From Candidatus Zixiibacteriota bacterium (GTDB lineage: Bacteria; Zixibacteria; MSB-5A5; JAABVY01): a stretch of 64,000 bases of DNA. The DNA lies in the NCBI GenBank assembly GCA_011056555.1, contig DSEQ01000033.1, forward strand, positions 124,001 through 188,000, read 5' to 3'. Shown piece after piece: positions 63,432-64,000 of this stretch (positions within the stretch are counted from its first letter, which is position 1; each line of letters begins with the position of its first letter). The notes beneath the pieces were generated by a model that had not been told where the DNA came from, did not search any database, and was given only the letters and a program-made list of their open reading frames with translations. Position numbers and translations under genes: made by a program.

Positions 63432-64000
63432 GTGACAGTCGTCCCATCCGAAATAATCAGGAAGGTCCGCATGATCGAAATCCGTACCCGCAGGCTGGTG
63501 AACGATCTTTTTTCCGGCGAGTACCATTCTATTTTTAAGGGGCGCGGGATGGAATTCGACGAGGTGCGCGAGTACCAGATCGGGGATGACGTACGCCAGA
63601 TAGACTGGAACGTGACTGCCCGCACGGGCACACCGTTTATCAAGAAATTCACCGAGGAGCGAGAGCTCTCGGTGGTATTTTTGATAGATGCTTCCGGGTC
63701 GCAACATTTCGGAAGCGGGCAGCGCTTAAAGAGCGAGCTGGCAGCGGAGTTGACCGCGCTTCTGTCGCTGGCGGCGATTAAAAACAACGACAAGGTGGGG
63801 ATGATTATATTTACGGACAAGATCGAAAAATTCGTACCGCCCAATAAGGGCCGCAAGCATGTCCTGAGGCTTATTCGTGAGGTGCTCTATTTCAAACCGG
63901 AGGAGAAGCAGACCAATATTTCCAACGCGCTGGAATATTTCCTGAATGTTATCAAGCGGCGCTCGGTTGTGTTCCTGATTTCAGATTTTTATGCTTCCGA
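63432..64000 (+). CDS. DUF58 domain protein (truncated by window end)
   Basis: 189 codons visible, start GTG 63432, one base after the MoxR stop; ATG 63471 is the alternative. The start has FSGEYHSIFKGRGMEFDEVR, then EYQIGDDVRQIDWNVTARTG and LSVVFLIDASGSQHFGS, the DUF58/VWA-like order with a MIDAS-type DxSxS. Continues past the window. Expected partner of MoxR in the Bat-type system. Confidence 0.9.
   Translation, partial: MTVVPSEIIRKVRMIEIRTRRLVNDLFSGEYHSIFKGRGMEFDEVREYQIGDDVRQIDWNVTARTGTPFIKKFTEERELSVVFLIDASGSQHFGSGQRLKSELAAELTALLSLAAIKNNDKVGMIIFTDKIEKFVPPNKGRKHVLRLIREVLYFKPEEKQTNISNALEYFLNVIKRRSVVFLISDFYAS

Overview
The window is a 64 kb stretch of a bacterial chromosome with dense, mostly plus-strand genes, many overlapping start and stop codons, and few gaps. 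I saw no tRNA, rRNA, CRISPR array, insertion sequence or prophage. Gene content suggests a member of the FCB (Fibrobacterota-Chlorobiota-Bacteroidota) group outside Bacteroidota proper, most likely a Zixibacteria-like candidate lineage. The signs are a gingipain-type C25 (PorU-like) protease, PorV/PorQ-type outer-membrane proteins, secreted proteases with FlgD/Por-type C-terminal sorting domains, lamin-tail and NHL proteins, and a ferredoxin-dependent 2-oxoglutarate oxidoreductase in place of a dehydrogenase complex. The phylum is an inference from gene content only.

Layout. 1-5.4 kb: the 3' end of RNase R, an NtrC-type sigma-54 activator, then three envelope proteins (a barrel-like protein that seems to start at CTG, a lamin-tail protein, a PorV-like barrel). 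5.5-14.6 kb: housekeeping and envelope stress (dGTPase, RNase H-like protein, DNA polymerase III delta, an ECF sigma/anti-sigma pair, a lipoprotein form of Pcm, PspC, a LiaF-like protein, a secreted subtilase). 14.6-22.4 kb: a solitary PD-(D/E)XK-like protein, a first divergent SucC/SucD pair, a flavin-type oxidoreductase, a small Cys-rich protein, a metallo-beta-lactamase-fold hydrolase, a palindrome-rich repeat region, tryptophanase and asparaginase. 22.5-35.9 kb: a structured leader, a COG2403-type GTPase with carbamate kinase and a CCA-adding-type enzyme, then a central-carbon block: sucC, an extremely acidic small protein, sucD with a histone-H1-like basic tail, korDABC, ndk, a larA-like gene, mdh and icd, closed by a strong terminator. 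36-42 kb: an MFS exporter, a PAS histidine kinase, a nitrilase-fold amidohydrolase, two single-domain response regulators and a PhaR-type regulator with a phasin-like tail. 42.3-64 kb: a long surface/secretion run: C25 protease, PorV barrel with a very large propeller-containing insertion, M6 metalloprotease, two related small-helix proteins, an NHL propeller, a giant beta-rich protein, a BamA/TamA-like barrel, a UbiA prenyltransferase, then a BatD-like protein, MoxR ATPase and DUF58 protein, the last cut by the window end.

How the parts fit. The central-carbon block supplies isocitrate dehydrogenase, the ferredoxin-linked 2-oxoglutarate step, succinyl-CoA ligase and malate dehydrogenase; Kor is reversible, so direction (oxidative or reductive) cannot be set from here. 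The last 20 kb looks like a cell-surface export and processing locus related in parts to type IX secretion. Two cross-cutting features stand out. At least five single genes have a TTGAnn-17-TAnnnT promoter whose expected transcription start falls on the start codon, so leaderless mRNAs are probably common here. And the sucC-sucD operon encodes a matched pair of oppositely charged low-complexity polypeptides.
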